Origin: Hyphomicrobiales bacterium
GTDB lineage: Bacteria; Pseudomonadota; Alphaproteobacteria; Rhizobiales; Beijerinckiaceae
DNA length: 6,418 bases
Direction: 5' to 3'
NCBI GenBank assembly: GCA_028865375.1
Contig: JAGWKJ010000146.1
Location: forward strand, 1 to 6,418
A model generated the notes under the pieces. The model did no database searches. It saw only the letters and a program-made list of their open reading frames with translations, and was not told where the DNA came from. Positions within the stretch are counted from its first letter, which is position 1; the number at the start of each line of letters is the position of its first letter. Made by a program: the position numbers and the translations under genes. This document shows, piece after piece, positions 1 to 6,318 of the stretch.

Positions 1-904
1 GATGCGGATCGACGGCCGCCGCGTCGAGGGCCTGGAACCGGCGGATCGCGGCATCGCCATGGTGTTCCAGTCCTACGCGCTCTATCCCCACATGAGCGTC
101 GAGCAGAACCTCGGCTTCGGCCTGAAGATGAACGGCGCGCCCAAGGAGCGCATCGCAGCGGGCGTGGCCGAGGCCGCGCGCATCCTTCAGCTCGGCCCGC
201 TGCTCAAGCGCAAGCCGGCGCAGCTCTCCGGCGGCCAGCGCCAGCGCGTGGCGATCGGGCGGGCCATCGTGCGCGAGCCCAAGGTGTTCCTGTTCGACGA
301 ACCGCTCTCCAACCTCGACGCGGAGCTGCGCGTGCAGATGCGCGTCGAGATCGCCAAGTTGCACCAACAGCTCGGCAACACCATGATCTACGTCACGCAC
401 GACCAGACCGAGGCGATGACGCTGGCCGACAAGATCGTGGTGCTCCGCGCCGGCCGCGTGGAGCAGGTCGGCCGCCCGCTCGACCTTTACGAAAACCCCG
501 ACAACGCCTTCGTCGCCGGCTTCATCGGCTCGCCGCGCATGAATTTCTTCGACGCGACCGTGGAAGGCGACGGCGCCGCGCGCGCGGTGAGGGTCGGCGA
601 CTGGGCGCCGTTCGCGCCGCCGCCCGCGCCCGGCCGGGCGCCGGCGCTGGGCCCCGCCAAGCTCGGCGTGCGGCCAGAACATTTCATGCCGGCGGCGGCG
701 GGCGACGTGCGCTTTCCCGCCAAGGTCGAGGTGGTGGAGCGGCTGGGCGGCACGGCCTACGTCCATGCGCGCGCGGCCGACGGCGCCGCGGTCGTGGTCG
801 AGCGCCGCGACGGCGAGACCGCCAAGCCGGGCGACACCGTGGAGGTCGGATTCGCGCTAAAGGACGCGCGCTTGTTCGACGCCGAAGGCCGTCGCGCCGC
901 GTGA
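1..904 (+). CDS. ABC transporter ATP-binding protein, UgpC/MalK (CUT1) type, 5' end missing
   Basis: Nucleotide-binding subunit of an ABC importer, probably for a sugar, sugar alcohol or glycerol-3-phosphate-like solute; it would sit on the cytoplasmic face of the inner membrane. The frame is open from the first base, and the ATG at base 2 is very unlikely to be the start, because the Walker A motif that must precede the Q-loop is absent and lies upstream of the window. Visible in the 300 residues: Q-loop VFQSYALYPHM (Q23), signature LSGGQ (75-79), Walker B VFLFDE (95-100), D-loop SNLD (103-106), switch His133 in VTHDQTEAM, then a C-terminal TOBE/OB-type regulatory region with LGVRPEH. Family members are usually about 350-370 residues, so some 50-60 residues are missing. 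This ATPase often ends a sugar-transport operon; the partner genes would lie to the left. The exact substrate cannot be told from this fragment. The family call is firm, the substrate class is inferred. Confidence 0.93.
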   Translation, partial: MRIDGRRVEGLEPADRGIAMVFQSYALYPHMSVEQNLGFGLKMNGAPKERIAAGVAEAARILQLGPLLKRKPAQLSGGQRQRVAIGRAIVREPKVFLFDEPLSNLDAELRVQMRVEIAKLHQQLGNTMIYVTHDQTEAMTLADKIVVLRAGRVEQVGRPLDLYENPDNAFVAGFIGSPRMNFFDATVEGDGAARAVRVGDWAPFAPPPAPGRAPALGPAKLGVRPEHFMPAAAGDVRFPAKVEVVERLGGTAYVHARAADGAAVVVERRDGETAKPGDTVEVGFALKDARLFDAEGRRAA

Positions 905-915
905 GCCATTGGCGC

Positions 916-943
916 CCGGCTTCCGGCCGCGCTAGGAAGCCGG
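916..943 (+). other. Intergenic hairpin between the ATPase and acetyltransferase genes
   Basis: A perfect 9-bp inverted repeat (CCGGCTTCC at 916-924 and GGAAGCCGG at 935-943) with a 10-nt loop starts 12 nt after the stop of the upstream ATPase gene. No T-run follows, so it is not a canonical intrinsic terminator. It could be a weak or factor-assisted terminator, or a 3'-end stabilising structure that separates the sugar-transport operon from the acetyltransferase gene. The rest of the 58-nt gap shows no clear promoter. Confidence 0.4.
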
Positions 944-962
944 CCGTCGCGCCGGGGGGCCC

Positions 963-1460
963 ATGTCCGAACTCGCCTATGTGATCGAGCCCGAACGGCC
1001 CGACGATGCCGCGCCCATCGAGCGGCTGAGCGCGCGCGCGTTCGGCCCGGGCCGCTTCGCCCGTTCGGCCTATCGGCTGCGCGAGAAGTCGCCGTCCGAT
1101 CCGACGCTGTCGCGGGTGGCGCGGATCGGTTCGCTGATGATCGCCTGCAACGCCATGACGCCGATCTCGATCGGGGGCGCGCCGGCGCTGCTGCTCGGCC
1201 CGCTCGTCGTCGAGCCGGCGTTCCGCCGCCACGGCGTCGGCGCCGCCCTGATCCGCGACGCGCTCGCGGCAGCGGCCGCCGCCGGCCATCGCCTCGTGCT
1301 GCTGGTCGGCGACGAGCCTTTCTACGGCCGCTTCGGCTTCAAGCGCGCGCCGCCCGGCCGGCTGGAGTTCCCCGGGCCCGTCGATCCCGCGCGCTTGTTG
1401 GTGTGCGAACTCGTCGCGGGCGCGTTCGAGGGCGCGTCGGGCGCGGTCGGCCCGGCGTAA
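963..1460 (+). CDS. GNAT-family N-acetyltransferase, YhbS-like (COG3153 type)
   Basis: Probable cytoplasmic acetyltransferase that moves an acetyl group from acetyl-CoA to an amine; the acceptor is unknown. The 165-residue protein is full length for a single GNAT domain. The acetyl-CoA binding core is visible: strand LGPLVVEP (78-85), then the pyrophosphate-binding loop RRHGVG (88-93) leading into a helix, then GDEPFYGRFGFKRA (116-129), which matches the G-D-x-x-[FY]-Y-x-R-F-G-F block typical of the YhbS group. The N-terminal half (EPERPDDAAPIERLSARAF) is the usual first strand and helix of the fold. The ATG at 963 has only a G-rich stretch (952-959) as a possible ribosome site, so the start is reasonable but not strongly supported. 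It lies 58 nt after the ATPase gene on the same strand and converges on the BMP operon. Nothing nearby indicates its substrate. Confidence 0.87.
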   Translation: MSELAYVIEPERPDDAAPIERLSARAFGPGRFARSAYRLREKSPSDPTLSRVARIGSLMIACNAMTPISIGGAPALLLGPLVVEPAFRRHGVGAALIRDALAAAAAAGHRLVLLVGDEPFYGRFGFKRAPPGRLEFPGPVDPARLLVCELVAGAFEGASGAVGPA

Positions 1461-1470
1461 CGCGGCGCAC

Positions 1471-1502
1471 AAAAAAAAGCCGCGGCGGAAATCCGCCGCG
1501 GC
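1471..1502 (-). terminator. Intrinsic terminator of the BMP transporter operon
   Basis: On the - strand a perfect GC-rich stem (arms 1493-1502 and 1479-1488, 10 bp, extended by an A-T pair at 1489/1492) is followed directly by eight T residues (complement of the A-run 1478-1471). This is a textbook Rho-independent terminator for transcripts coming from the binding-protein gene, whose stop lies about 40 nt upstream. In the + direction the A-run precedes the stem and no T-run follows, so it should act poorly on the converging acetyltransferase transcript. Confidence 0.93.
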
Positions 1503-1529
1503 CGCCGCATCGTCAGGAGTCGCGTTTCC

Positions 1530-1557
1530 GGCGTCGAGGGCCTCAGCCCTCGACGCC
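1530..1557 (-). other. 12-bp hairpin with the BMP gene stop codon in its loop
   Basis: Positions 1530-1541 and 1546-1557 are perfect reverse complements (12 bp), separated by four bases that read TGAG on the - strand. The TGA is the stop codon of the binding-protein gene, so the 5' arm encodes the last four residues (G-V-E-G) and the 3' arm lies in the 3' UTR. The terminator stem begins 27 nt further on. No T-run follows this hairpin, so on its own it is not a terminator. It may protect the mRNA 3' end or assist termination; that role is inferred. Confidence 0.6.
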
Positions 1558-2622
1558 CTCGACGTACCAGTTCATGCCGAGCAGGTCCTTGTCCTCGGCC
1601 TTGGCGCCGGCGGCGATCTTCACGACGCCGGTGCGGTCCTTGATGGGACCGACCATCGCGGGCAGCTTGTGCGCCTTGATCTCGGCGACGATCTTGTCGG
1701 CCGCCGCCTTGGCGTCCGCCGTCATGCCGGGTCCATAGGCGCCCAGCGTCACCATGCCCGCCGCCATGCCGCCCCACGTGTCGGCCGACTTCCACGCGCC
1801 GGCGATCTGCTCCTTGGCGCGGCGGATGTAATAGGGACCCCACGAGTCGACGGTCGAGGTCAGGCAGGCCTTGGGCGCCGCCTTGCTCATGTCCGAGGAC
1901 TGGCCGAAGCCGACGATGCCGCGCGTCTGGGCCGCTTGGAGGGGCGCCACGCTGTCGGTGTGCTGGCACATCACGTCGCAGCCTTGGTCCATCAGGGCCT
2001 TGGCGGCGTCGGCTTCCTTGGCGGGATCGTACCAAGTGTTGACCCAGATCACCTTGGTCACGAACTTCGGGTTCACCTTGCGCGCCGCCACCGTGAAGGC
2101 GTTGATGCCCATCACGACCTCGGGGATCGGGAACGAAGCGATGTAGCCCGCCTTGCCAGACTTCGAGAGCATGGCGGCGATCTGGCCCTGCACCTGGCGG
2201 CCTTGGTAGAAGCGTGCGTTGTAGGTCGCCACGTTGGGCGCGCGCTTGTACCCGGTGGCGTGTTCGAAATGCACCTTCGGGAACGCCTTGGCGACCTTGA
2301 TCGTCTGGTCCATGAACCCGAACGAGGTCGTGAAGATCAGCTCGTTGCCGGCCTGCGCGAGCTGGCGGATGACGCGCTCGGCGTCCGGCCCCTCGGCGAC
2401 GTTCTCGACGAACGAGGTCTTCACCGCGGTGCCCAAGGCCTTGTCGAGCGCGAGGCGGCCGAGGTTGTGCTGGAAGGTGTAGCCTCCGTCGCCGATGGGG
2501 CCCGTGTAGACGAAGCCGACCTTCAGCGGCGCGGCGGCGCGCGCCGGCCCGCCGATGGCGGCGGTGGCGGCCGCTGCGCCGGCGGCCCCGATGAAGCCGC
2601 GCCGATCCATTTTCATGCCCAT
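1543..2622 (-). CDS. BMP-family ABC transporter substrate-binding protein (purine/nucleoside type)
   Basis: Periplasmic receptor that delivers ligand to the permeases encoded just upstream; BMP/PnrA proteins bind nucleosides or purine bases. The 359-residue protein has an N-terminal export signal with a twin-arginine-like motif DRRGFIG (6-12), a small hydrophobic Ala-rich stretch and a likely cleavage site near ARAAA (27-31). There is no lipobox cysteine, so a soluble periplasmic protein is expected, not a lipoprotein. The mature part opens with LKVGFVYTGPIGDGGYTFQHNLG, then TTSFGFMDQTIKVAKAFPKVHFEHATGYK, WVNTWYDPAKEADAAKAL, QHTDSVAPLQAA and a closing MNWYVEGVEG, all hallmarks of the Gram-negative BMP group. 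The ATG at 2622 was chosen because AGGAGG lies 6 nt upstream; ATGs at codons 3 and 5 are also possible. It is the last gene of the operon, 28 nt after permease 2, and ends in a hairpin plus terminator. Family call is firm; the purine/nucleoside ligand is inferred. Confidence 0.95.
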   Translation of the reverse strand: MGMKMDRRGFIGAAGAAAATAAIGGPARAAAPLKVGFVYTGPIGDGGYTFQHNLGRLALDKALGTAVKTSFVENVAEGPDAERVIRQLAQAGNELIFTTSFGFMDQTIKVAKAFPKVHFEHATGYKRAPNVATYNARFYQGRQVQGQIAAMLSKSGKAGYIASFPIPEVVMGINAFTVAARKVNPKFVTKVIWVNTWYDPAKEADAAKALMDQGCDVMCQHTDSVAPLQAAQTRGIVGFGQSSDMSKAAPKACLTSTVDSWGPYYIRRAKEQIAGAWKSADTWGGMAAGMVTLGAYGPGMTADAKAAADKIVAEIKAHKLPAMVGPIKDRTGVVKIAAGAKAEDKDLLGMNWYVEGVEG

Positions 2623-2628
2623 GTGACC

Positions 2629-2634
2629 CCTCCT
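2629..2634 (-). promoter_or_regulatory. Strong Shine-Dalgarno of the binding-protein gene
   Basis: On the - strand AGGAGG is followed by a 6-nt spacer and the ATG at 2622. It is a full-consensus site, which favours this start over the in-frame ATGs two and four codons later. It would give the binding protein, needed in excess over the membrane parts, strong translation although its gene is last in the operon. Confidence 0.85.
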
Positions 2635-2650
2635 GACGCGGACGCGGCCC

Positions 2651-3577
2651 TTACGCCGTCGCCCTGAACGGTTTGCCGAGACAGGCCGGCGCGCGCAGAT
2701 TGGCGCCCGCGCGGCCCGCCGAGATGATCGTGAGCGCCGCGATGGTCGCCAGATAGGGCGCCATCGCCAACGCTTCCGGTGGAACGAGCGTAAGGCCGAA
2801 AGCCTTGGCCTGCAATTCGAAGATCATCATCGCGCCGAACAAATAGGCACCGAACAGCAGCCGGCCCGGCCGCCAGCCCGAGAACGTCACCAGCGCCAGG
2901 GCGATCCAGCCGCGCCCGGCCGTCAGGCCCACGGCCCAGGTCGGCGTCAGCGACAGCGAGAAATAGGCGCCCGCCAACCCCGCCATCGCGCCGCCGAACA
3001 GGCTGGCGCCATAGCGCACCGCGATCACGCGATAACCGAGCGCGTGGGCCGAGGAATCGCCCTCGCCGACCGCGCGCAGCACCAGCCCGGCCCGCGTGCG
3101 CGACAGGAACCAGGCGACCGCCAGCGCGGCGGCGACCGAGAAATAGACGAACGCGTCATAGCCGAACAGGACGCGCGCGAGCGGATGCTCCGCCAGCGCG
3201 GCGGGAAAGACCTCGGGCAGGCGATGCACCTCGCGGCCGACGAAATCCTTGCCCACCAGCGAGCTCACGCCCTGGCCGAAGATCGTCAACGCGAGGCCGG
3301 TGGCGACCTGGTTGGCGGTCAGCGACAGCGTCAGCACCGCGAACAGCCCGGCGCCGAGCGCGCCGGCGAGCGCGGCGGCGCCGGCCGCCAACCACAGGTC
3401 GCCGGTCGTCAGCGCCACGATGGCGGCGGACACGGCACCCAGCAGCATCATGCCCTCGACGCCGAGGTTGAGCGTGCCGGACTTCTCGGCCACCAATTCG
3501 CCGAGTGCGGCGAGCAGCAGCGGCGTCGCCGCGGCCACGATCGACATCGCGATCGAGACGACGATCGTCGCGTTCAT
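2651..3577 (-). CDS. ABC transporter permease 2 of the BMP-type importer (COG1079 type)
   Basis: Second integral inner-membrane subunit (BPD_transp_2 family) of the predicted purine/nucleoside importer. The 308-residue protein is almost entirely hydrophobic, with multiple membrane segments. Diagnostic blocks are EKSGTLNLGVEGMML (31-45), the SLTANQVATGLALTIFG stretch, the coupling-type loop RAVGEGDSSAHALGY, and TAGRGWIALALVTFSGWRPGRLLFGAYLFGA near the C-terminus, followed by a terminal LGKPF. These match the smaller permease of this transporter class. The ATG at 3577 overlaps the TGA of permease 1 as ATGA. No Shine-Dalgarno is visible before it; instead a 12-nt palindrome GGGCGCGCGCCC (3578-3589) abuts the start, so translation probably depends on coupling to permease 1. 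The same frame stays open further upstream, but that extension is Arg/Ala-rich, overlaps permease 1 and is spurious. Confidence 0.94.
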   Translation of the reverse strand: MNATIVVSIAMSIVAAATPLLLAALGELVAEKSGTLNLGVEGMMLLGAVSAAIVALTTGDLWLAAGAAALAGALGAGLFAVLTLSLTANQVATGLALTIFGQGVSSLVGKDFVGREVHRLPEVFPAALAEHPLARVLFGYDAFVYFSVAAALAVAWFLSRTRAGLVLRAVGEGDSSAHALGYRVIAVRYGASLFGGAMAGLAGAYFSLSLTPTWAVGLTAGRGWIALALVTFSGWRPGRLLFGAYLFGAMMIFELQAKAFGLTLVPPEALAMAPYLATIAALTIISAGRAGANLRAPACLGKPFRATA

Positions 3578-4662
3578 GGGCGCGCGCCCGCGGCAGAGGG
3601 CGCCGGCGCGACGCGGCGCAGGCGGTAGCGGGTCGCCATGTCCACCGCCAGCAGGCAGAACAGCATCAGCGCCTGGAACACGCCGGCCGCCGCGCCCGGC
3701 AGGCCGACGGTGGTCTGCGCCGTCTCGCCCCCGACGTAGGACACCGCCATCACGATGCCGGCGAGCGCGATGCCCAGCGGATGCAGGCGGCCGAGGAAGG
3801 CGACGATGATCGCCACGTAGCCGTAGCCCTGCGGGAATTGCGGCGTCAGCTGGCCGAACGGCCCGGCCGCTTCGAGGATGCCCGCCAACCCCGCGAAGGC
3901 GCCTCCCGCCAGCATCGTGCGCCACGCGGTGCGGTCGGCCTCGAAGCCCGCGTAGCGCGCCGCCGCCGGCGCGAGGCCCACCACCCGCACCTCGAAGCCG
4001 AGCACGGTGGCGCGCAGCACGATCCAGGCGAGAAACGCGGCGAGAAACGCGATCGGCACGCCTAGGTGCAGCACGGTGCCGGGCACGACCGCGGGCAGCG
4101 TCTCCCAGTCGGTGAAGGTGCGGGTCTGCGGAAAATTGTAGCCCTGCGGGTCGCGCCAAGGCCCGCGCACCAGGAAATACAGGAGCTGCAGGGCGACGTA
4201 GGACAGCATCAGGCTGGACAGTATCTCGCTCACCTTGAAGCGCGTGCGCAGCAAGGCCGGGATGGCGGCATAGGCCGCTCCGCCGAGCGCGCCGGCCACG
4301 AGCATGGCGGGCAGGATCCAGTAACCCGCCATGTCGTACGCGGCGAGCGCGACGCCGGTGCCGGCGATCGCGCCGACGACGTATTGTCCTTCGGCGCCGA
4401 TGTTCCAGACGTTGGCGCGGAAGCCGAAAGACAGGCCGACCGCGATCAGCACGAGCGGCGCCGATTTCACGCCGAGGTCGGGCCAGCGCTGCGGATCGGC
4501 GAGCGGCGACAAGAAGATCTCCCGCGCGGCGCCGAGTCCGTCGTAGCCGAGCGCGGAGAACACCAGCGAGCCGATGACGATGGTCGCGGCGACCGCCAGC
4601 GCCGGGGCCGCGAGGTCGAGCGCGCGCGAGCGCTCCGCGCGCGGCTCAATGCGCCAGGCCAA
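3574..4662 (-). CDS. ABC transporter permease 1 of the BMP-type importer (COG4603 type)
   Basis: First integral inner-membrane subunit (BPD_transp_2 family), expected to pair with permease 2 to form the translocation path. The 362-residue protein has a charged cytoplasmic N-terminus, a first membrane helix at about residues 17-38, a longer extracytoplasmic loop and then many hydrophobic segments. The block FRANVWNIGAEGQ (81-93) is the family hallmark, supported by RFKVSEILSSLMLSYVALQ and GYGYVAIIVAFLGRLHPLGI. The start is a TTG at 4662, chosen because GGGAGG lies 5 nt upstream and no in-frame ATG is near the N-terminus. It overlaps the end of the ATPase gene by 17 nt, and its stop overlaps the start of permease 2 by 4 nt, which points to translational coupling. 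The family assignment is secure; the start codon is well supported but not proved. Confidence 0.94.
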   Translation of the reverse strand: MAWRIEPRAERSRALDLAAPALAVAATIVIGSLVFSALGYDGLGAAREIFLSPLADPQRWPDLGVKSAPLVLIAVGLSFGFRANVWNIGAEGQYVVGAIAGTGVALAAYDMAGYWILPAMLVAGALGGAAYAAIPALLRTRFKVSEILSSLMLSYVALQLLYFLVRGPWRDPQGYNFPQTRTFTDWETLPAVVPGTVLHLGVPIAFLAAFLAWIVLRATVLGFEVRVVGLAPAAARYAGFEADRTAWRTMLAGGAFAGLAGILEAAGPFGQLTPQFPQGYGYVAIIVAFLGRLHPLGIALAGIVMAVSYVGGETAQTTVGLPGAAAGVFQALMLFCLLAVDMATRYRLRRVAPAPSAAGARP

Positions 4663-6205
4663 CCGCGCCTCCCGTCGCCGCCGGCGGCTCGCCGTGCACG
4701 CCGCCCATCATCAGGCCGATCTCCTCGACGCTGGCGGAGGCGGCGTCGACCGCGCGCGACACGCGGCCCGCGTTCAGCGCCACCAGCCGGTCCGAGATTT
4801 CGCGCAGCTCGTCGAGGTCCTGGCTGACGACGACGACCGCGGCGCCGCCGGCCGCCAGGTCGACGATCGCCTGGCGGATCGCGGCGGTGGCGCCGGCGTC
4901 GACGCCCCAGGTCGGCTGCGCGACCACGAACACCTTGGGCGCCTGCAACATCTCTCGGCCCACCACGTATTTCTGCAGGTTGCCGCCCGACAGCGAACGC
5001 GCCAGCGCGTCGGGCCCGCCGGCCTTCACCGCGAAGGCGGCGATGACGTCCCGGGCGTAGGCGCGAGCCGCGCGCGGCCTGAGCGCCCCGCGCGACGTCA
5101 GGCCGCGGACGTGGCGGGCGGACAGGAACGCGTTGTCGGCGAGCGACATGTCGCCGACCGCCGCGTGGCCGTTGCGCTCTTCGGGCGCGCCCGCCAGCCC
5201 GAGCTTGCGGCGCGCCTCGGGGCCGAGCGCCCCCACCGGCGCGCCGTCGAGCAGGATCATGTCGGCGCGCGGCGCCCGGCGCTCGCCCGTCAGCGCGCGC
5301 ATCAGCTCGACCTGGCCGTTGCCCGCCACGCCCGCGATCCCGAGCACCTCGCCGGCGCGCACCTCGAAGCTGGCGCCGCGCAACGGCGTCTCGAATTGGC
5401 CTTCGGGCGGCAGGTCGAGGCCGCGGACGGCGAGCCTCACCTCGCCGGGCGCGCGCGCGGCGGGGCGCGCGACGCCCTTCAACTCCGACCCGATCATCAG
5501 TTCGGCCATGCGCCGCGCGTCGGTGCGGCGCGGATCGACCTCGGCGACCACGCGGCCCTGGCGCAGGATCGTGGCCGCGTCGCACAGCTCCTCGATCTCG
5601 CGCAGCTTGTGGGAGATGTAGAGGATCGACCGTCCCTCGTCGCGCAGCTTCCGCAAGGTGACGAAGAGCCGTTCGACCTCTTGGGGGGTGAGCACCGAGG
5701 TCGGCTCGTCCATCACGAGCAGCTTGGGGTCCTGCAGCAGCGCGCGCACGATCTCGATGCGCTGGCGTTCCCCCACCGAGAGCGTATGCGTCGCGCGCCG
5801 CGGATCGAGCGGCAGGCCGTAGGACTCCGCGACTTCGACGATCCGCCTTTCGAGCGCGGCGTCGGCGCGCGCGCCGTCGAGCCCCAGCGCGACGTTCTCG
5901 GCCACCGTCATCGCGTCGAACAGCGAGAAATGCTGGAACACCATGCCGATGCCGAGCTTGCGCGCGGCGGCCGGCGAGGCGACCTCGACCGGCGCGCCCT
6001 GCCACAGCATGTCGCCCGAATCCGGCTTGAGCACGCCGAACACGATCTTGACCAGCGTCGACTTGCCGGCGCCGTTTTCGCCCAGCAGCGCATGGATGCG
6101 ACCGGCCCCGACGGCGAGGGACACGCCGTCGTTCGCCTTCAAGGCGCCGAACGTATTGGTGACGCCGCGCAATTCAAGCAGCGGCGAAGCGCCCACGTCC
6201 GCCAT
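4646..6205 (-). CDS. Double-domain ATP-binding protein of the BMP-type importer (COG3845 type)
   Basis: Energises the predicted purine/nucleoside importer with two ABC domains in one 519-residue chain on the cytoplasmic face of the membrane. Domain 1 is complete: Walker A GENGAGKST (42-50), Q-loop Q91 in MVFQHFSLF, signature LSVGE (142-146), Walker B with DEPTS and catalytic Glu167, switch His199 in ISHK. Domain 2 (from about 255) is degenerate: the Walker A position reads GVAGNGQVE (292-300) without the Lys, the signature is LSGGN (405-409), the catalytic Glu is replaced by Gln430 in AQPTWGVD, and the switch His by Gln462 in SQDLDE. This asymmetry is usual for the family. The start at 6205 (MADVGASPLLELRG) is preferred because it begins just before the first conserved strand and has a GGGGG stretch 9 nt upstream. 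The upstream in-frame ATG at 6277 would add 24 Arg/Pro-rich residues and abuts a hairpin. First gene of the operon; it overlaps permease 1 by 17 nt. Confidence 0.95.
   Translation of the reverse strand: MADVGASPLLELRGVTNTFGALKANDGVSLAVGAGRIHALLGENGAGKSTLVKIVFGVLKPDSGDMLWQGAPVEVASPAAARKLGIGMVFQHFSLFDAMTVAENVALGLDGARADAALERRIVEVAESYGLPLDPRRATHTLSVGERQRIEIVRALLQDPKLLVMDEPTSVLTPQEVERLFVTLRKLRDEGRSILYISHKLREIEELCDAATILRQGRVVAEVDPRRTDARRMAELMIGSELKGVARPAARAPGEVRLAVRGLDLPPEGQFETPLRGASFEVRAGEVLGIAGVAGNGQVELMRALTGERRAPRADMILLDGAPVGALGPEARRKLGLAGAPEERNGHAAVGDMSLADNAFLSARHVRGLTSRGALRPRAARAYARDVIAAFAVKAGGPDALARSLSGGNLQKYVVGREMLQAPKVFVVAQPTWGVDAGATAAIRQAIVDLAAGGAAVVVVSQDLDELREISDRLVALNAGRVSRAVDAASASVEEIGLMMGGVHGEPPAATGGAVGLAH
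4668..4673 (-). promoter_or_regulatory. Shine-Dalgarno that decides the TTG start of permease 1
   Basis: On the - strand GGGAGG (4673-4668) lies inside the last codons of the ATPase gene, 5 nt before the TTG at 4662. The spacing is good and no ATG in this frame is nearby, so it marks the rare TTG as the likely start. Confidence 0.7.
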
Positions 6206-6318
6206 CGGCGGCGACCCCCGTCTCGGCCCGGAACGTGGGCCAAACGACGGCCGCGCGCAAGCCCGCTTGGCAGGCACCGGCGCCCGAAGGCGGGCGCCGG
6301 CCCGTCGCGGCGACGCGA
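6206..6318 (-). promoter_or_regulatory. Intergenic region upstream of the transporter operon; promoter expected but not identified
   Basis: This 113-nt gap is the only sizeable non-coding stretch before the four-gene operon, so a promoter for it would be expected here unless the operon is read through from grxD. I see no convincing -35/-10 pair on the - strand; a TTGCGC at about 6261-6256 has no good partner. It contains the strong hairpin at 6277-6300 and a G-rich possible ribosome site at 6215-6219. No riboswitch fold or operator palindrome other than the hairpin was recognised. Confidence 0.3.
6277..6300 (-). terminator. GC-rich hairpin after grxD, possible terminator without T-run
   Basis: Perfect 10-bp stem (CCGGCGCCCG at 6277-6286 with CGGGCGCCGG at 6291-6300) and a 4-nt loop, 18 nt after the stop of the glutaredoxin gene. 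The bases that follow on the - strand (TGCCTGCC) contain no T-run, so this is not a classical intrinsic terminator. It may still cause pausing or partial termination, or protect the grxD mRNA end. It touches the alternative ATG at 6277 of the ATPase gene, a further reason to place that gene's start at 6205. Confidence 0.45.

Noticed and set aside
684..1472. 262-codon - strand open frame opposite the acetyltransferase
   Set aside because: Antisense shadow, Arg/Ala-rich, covering the end of one real gene, an intergenic gap and another real gene.
1471..1502. Reading the terminator hairpin as bidirectional
   Set aside because: In the + direction the A-run comes before the stem and no T-run follows, so only the - strand use is supported.
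1669..2667. 332-codon + strand open frame opposite the BMP gene
   Set aside because: Shadow of the binding-protein gene; composition is Arg/Leu/Asp/His-rich and it matches no recognisable family.
3578..4159. N-terminal extension of the permease 2 frame
   Set aside because: The extension overlaps permease 1 and is Arg/Ala/Gly-rich. The conserved permease begins at the ATG at 3577, in an ATGA overlap with permease 1.
4619..4645. CG-repeat-rich stretch with short palindromes (GCGCGCGAGCGCTCCGCGCGC)
   Set aside because: It lies in the N-terminal codons of permease 1, encoding the Arg/Glu-rich cytoplasmic leader, and is explained by codon bias.
6206..6277. Upstream ATG that would add 24 residues to the ATPase
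   Set aside because: The added residues are Arg/Pro-rich with no conserved motif, and the initiation site would lie against a strong hairpin; the ATG at 6205 starts just before the first conserved strand.
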